A program made the translations under genes and the position numbers. Below the pieces are notes generated by a model, which ran no database searches, had not been told where the DNA came from, and saw only the letters and a list, made by a program, of their open reading frames with translations. Positions 61,693 to 64,000 of a stretch of 64,000 nt of DNA are shown piece by piece (position 1 is the first letter of the stretch; every line of letters starts with the position of its first letter). The stretch comes from Nonlabens antarcticus (GTDB taxonomy: Bacteria > Bacteroidota > Bacteroidia > Flavobacteriales > Flavobacteriaceae), in the NCBI RefSeq assembly GCF_015356755.1, contig NZ_JADFCO010000063.1, forward strand, positions 186,001 to 250,000, in the 5' to 3' direction.

Positions 61693-63423
61693 CTAGAAAT
61701 CAAACTTGTAAACCACTCCACCCAACACTTGTAAGTCCTGAACAGGATAGTCTAAGTAATATTCATAATTACCACCGGTCAAGTTATTACCTCTTATAAA
61801 AGCGGTCAATTTAGAGTTGATCTTATAATTTACATCTAGATTTAAGTCCACAAAGGAATCAAGCGATTCCACACCTAGTCCATTGCGATAAACATCACGC
61901 TCTCCTACGTAATAAACCGTAGCACCTACATCTAACTTATCTGTGATTTGATACATTCCGACCAGGTCTGCCGTAAATTCAGGCAATTGGGAAGCTACGT
62001 TTTCAAAATCGTCACCGTTGGTCACTTCATAACTCATACTTTTCCCGCTTAAAGTAAGGTTGAATTTTGAGCTTACATCCACACTCAACGATGCTCCATA
62101 AAACATAGTTTCAAGATCTGCATATTGAGTGTAAAAAACATTTCCTAGAGTCGCTCCTTCTTCTACAATTAAAACGCGACCTACATCTTTAGTATAGAAA
62201 TAGCGATCATTCTCTTTTTTATAACCTCCATAAATTTTATAACCCAAATTATTAGTCACCTTTCCTTTTAATCCTAGTTGTGCATCAATCAATCTGTCAG
62301 TAGGTTTAATTGTAATCGCTGGTGCTAAAAACACATTCTCATCAGCAAATTGTTGCAAGCTATTCATATCTAATCCTCCTAAAAGCTGTGTGTAAGCTAT
62401 AATTTGATCGTCTAGAACTCTATAGCTGGCATTGATGTCTGGATAAAAATTGAATTCATTCTGATTGCCTTCAAAATCATTCAGATAATTCACCTTGGCA
62501 CCTAATTCAAGTTTATAATTATCACCATACAAATTTAGCTTGGGGTTAGCGCCCGCTATTAAATAAGAGTAATCTGTTTGTGCTGGTCGCAGGCCTTGCT
62601 GGTCAAAAGTTCCTTTCAAGTAATCTAAATCTAGGCCTAACCCTATTTCTGTATCCTGTATATCAAAAGAAAGCTGAGGCGTCAGTCGCCCGCGGAATTC
62701 TTGAGCATCTTCACTGGAGGAAAGCCCGGTTAATTTTACTTTCAGTTCCTTGAAAACCGAATCAAAGAAATCAACATTACCACCTATTCCATAAGAAAGA
62801 TAATTAATGGCAACATCTGTATCGTCGGGATTTGTTCCTATTAACTGTGTATTTAAGGGGTCATATATTCCGTACCAATTTGCTCTTTGATATCGTGCTC
62901 CAGCAGTAACACCATAACTAGCATATCTTGAACGATGACCGTAAGAAAGGTCTAAAGCAGAGTCTGAATAAGAATCATCCAGTAAAACCTCGTCAATACC
63001 ACCGAAAGATGAGTTGTGATTTAGAAAAATCCCTAAGTCAGAATCCTTGTCGACCTCAACATTACCAGCAAATTCTGCTATAATATTGCCGTAATTCCCC
63101 AGTCCCAGTCGTGCATAGTTATCATAATATTCTGGCCGCTTTCGTGGTTTTAAACGCGATAATTTCCCCTTTGCGGGAGTAAATGTGGACGCCACGGGAA
63201 CTGAAAAAATGCTATAGGTCACTGCTTTCTTCTTAATCTTAATCGTATCATTTAATTGGGGCACGCTCTTAACTTTAAAAGCATCTGCAACAGATGGATC
63301 ATAAGCTTTGACAACAGTAATAGTACCGCCATTCAATCGGTCTTCATCTTTCTTGTCCTGTGCAATAAGCGTCGTTCCAATTAATAAAACCGAAACTGCT
63401 GTAGTTATATATTTAAAATTCAT
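61693..63423 (-). CDS. TonB-receptor-like outer-membrane barrel without plug
   Basis: A 576-residue outer-membrane protein with a signal peptide (ending LIAQ). Residues ~20-95 form a short periplasmic part with NGGTITVVKAYDPSVADAFKVKSVPQLNDTIKIKKK. The rest is a beta barrel of amphipathic strands ending VYKFDF, with PEYYDNYARLGLGNYGNIIAEFAG and AFIRGNNLTGGNYEYYLDYPVQD, the last typical of TonB-dependent receptors. No plug domain is present, so it is not a classical receptor. It follows the TPR gene at 8 bases, a pair conserved in flavobacteria as I recall; the two probably act together at the outer membrane. Confidence 0.82.
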   Translation of the reverse strand: MNFKYITTAVSVLLIGTTLIAQDKKDEDRLNGGTITVVKAYDPSVADAFKVKSVPQLNDTIKIKKKAVTYSIFSVPVASTFTPAKGKLSRLKPRKRPEYYDNYARLGLGNYGNIIAEFAGNVEVDKDSDLGIFLNHNSSFGGIDEVLLDDSYSDSALDLSYGHRSRYASYGVTAGARYQRANWYGIYDPLNTQLIGTNPDDTDVAINYLSYGIGGNVDFFDSVFKELKVKLTGLSSSEDAQEFRGRLTPQLSFDIQDTEIGLGLDLDYLKGTFDQQGLRPAQTDYSYLIAGANPKLNLYGDNYKLELGAKVNYLNDFEGNQNEFNFYPDINASYRVLDDQIIAYTQLLGGLDMNSLQQFADENVFLAPAITIKPTDRLIDAQLGLKGKVTNNLGYKIYGGYKKENDRYFYTKDVGRVLIVEEGATLGNVFYTQYADLETMFYGASLSVDVSSKFNLTLSGKSMSYEVTNGDDFENVASQLPEFTADLVGMYQITDKLDVGATVYYVGERDVYRNGLGVESLDSFVDLNLDVNYKINSKLTAFIRGNNLTGGNYEYYLDYPVQDLQVLGGVVYKFDF

Positions 63424-63431
63424 AGAGATGA

Positions 63432-64000
63432 TTAGTTATTGGATGGAACTATGGATGAGTTGGTTTTTGCCTGTTCGTTTTTGATTCTGGCAAGTTCCGT
63501 TTTTGCCTGTGCAACAACTTCTGGATATTGCGAGAAATTGTCAATCACACCTTGCAATAAGGTTACTGCATTCAAGGTTTGTTTTGTGGCGTCATAACTT
63601 TTCGCCATGACCACAAGACCTCGAGCGCTCCATAATTTATAGCTTCCATAGTTTTTAGAGAGGCTTTGCACGGTTGCGATAGCCTCACTATGTTTCCCTT
63701 CTTGATTCTCAAAATATGCCTTATAAAACGTAGCCTCTGCAGCTGTGACACCGCTGGAGTTACTGAACACTTCTGCATAACCGCGTTTTGCAGCTGCCAT
63801 ATCATTACGCTTGAAGGAAGATCTTGCAATGATCAATTGTGCATCTGATCTTACCGCAGCGACTGTTGAACTATCTCCCAATACTTTATTAGCATAACCT
63901 ACCGCTTTATCAAATTGCTCCGTTTCATAGTAGGCTTTCATCAAGTTTGATTGTGCGTAAGCTTTGTTCTGTGGGAAATCTGCTGTAGCTTCTAGTTTTA
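63432..64000 (-). CDS. tetratricopeptide-repeat protein, C-terminal part (runs off the window)
   Basis: The last ~189 residues of a larger protein; the frame is open to base 64000 (it reads KLEATADFPQNKAYAQSNLMKAYYETEQF before the first internal start), so the true start lies outside. It shows successive helical TPR-like hairpins: AYYETEQFDKAVGYANKVL, AQLIIARSSFKRNDMAAAKRGYAEVF, EATFYKAYFENQEGKHSEAIATVQSLS, and ARGLVVMAKSYDATKQTLNAVTLLQGVID. Related flavobacterial proteins are about 1000 residues, exported, and encoded next to the barrel that follows here at 8 bases. A role as an assembly factor is only inferred. Confidence 0.8.
   Translation of the reverse strand, partial: KLEATADFPQNKAYAQSNLMKAYYETEQFDKAVGYANKVLGDSSTVAAVRSDAQLIIARSSFKRNDMAAAKRGYAEVFSNSSGVTAAEATFYKAYFENQEGKHSEAIATVQSLSKNYGSYKLWSARGLVVMAKSYDATKQTLNAVTLLQGVIDNFSQYPEVVAQAKTELARIKNEQAKTNSSIVPSNN

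Overview
The window is a stretch of a low-GC Bacteroidota chromosome, almost certainly from a marine-type Flavobacteriaceae (Nonlabens- or Dokdonia-like; the genus is a guess). The evidence is consistent: a long NusB and a fused SecDF, an archaeal/eukaryote-type ProS, a Rho with a large charged insert, folP next to a c-di-AMP cyclase, many DUFs typical of flavobacteria (1573, 1599, 2911, 3276, 3667, 4136, 4293, 4345), promoters of the TTG-N19/20-TAnnTTTG type, and almost no Shine-Dalgarno sequences. No ribosomal RNA operon, prophage, IS transposase or CRISPR array is visible. There is one tRNA (Glu-UUC).

Layout. 1-7.2 kb: the C-terminus of a CCA-adding enzyme, peptidase T, surface proteins, an MscS channel, small enzymes and a GIY-YIG nuclease bracketed by inverted repeats. 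7.2-12.6 kb: a leftward block of yajC, a DUF1573 lipoprotein, nusB and a leucine-type dehydrogenase, then a rightward ABC exporter and a PUR-domain protein. 12.7-19.8 kb: an M14 peptidase, CsaA, a thioredoxin-like protein with a broken duplicate, and an accessory pair (a secreted DUF6705-like protein and a lipoprotein with a JAMM-like motif) lying between repeat-filled gaps. 19.8-26 kb: DUF1599; folP-cdaA-DUF3667; and an operon truA - membrane protein - second ABC exporter half. 26-26.8 kb: a non-coding region with two and a bit tandem ~315-bp structured repeats. 26.9-33 kb: a phosphoesterase, an EcsC protein, a propeller-type LytS histidine kinase with its LytTR regulator, and DUF4293. 33.3-45 kb: rho, rpsT, tRNA-Glu, proS, a low-complexity lipoprotein with a FadL-type porin, folE, cysS, yidD and lgt. 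45.3-53.7 kb: secDF, mdh, gyrB, queE. 53.9-64 kb: a HerA-like ATPase, hydrolases, an AI-2E-type permease, a ClpP paralogue, a VOC protein, an amidohydrolase lipoprotein, and an outer-membrane barrel with a TPR protein that runs off the window.

Most genes are housekeeping. Several serve cell-envelope traffic together: secDF, yajC, yidD and lgt build and export the many lipoproteins and barrels seen here. folE and folP act in folate synthesis, and folE with queE in deazapurine synthesis.

The unusual signals are mostly non-coding. A 14-bp palindrome, GCTTTCGCGAAAGC, occurs 12 times exactly and 4 more times with one or two changes; it lies both between genes and inside them. Heptanucleotide tandem repeats occur at four intergenic sites. 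A CTTCGACTGCGCTCAG element brackets the GIY-YIG gene in inverted orientation. The 26-kb tandem repeat keeps its hairpins although the sequence has drifted. Among proteins, the two ABC half-exporters carry complementary degenerate motifs, as expected for one heterodimeric exporter encoded at two separate loci.
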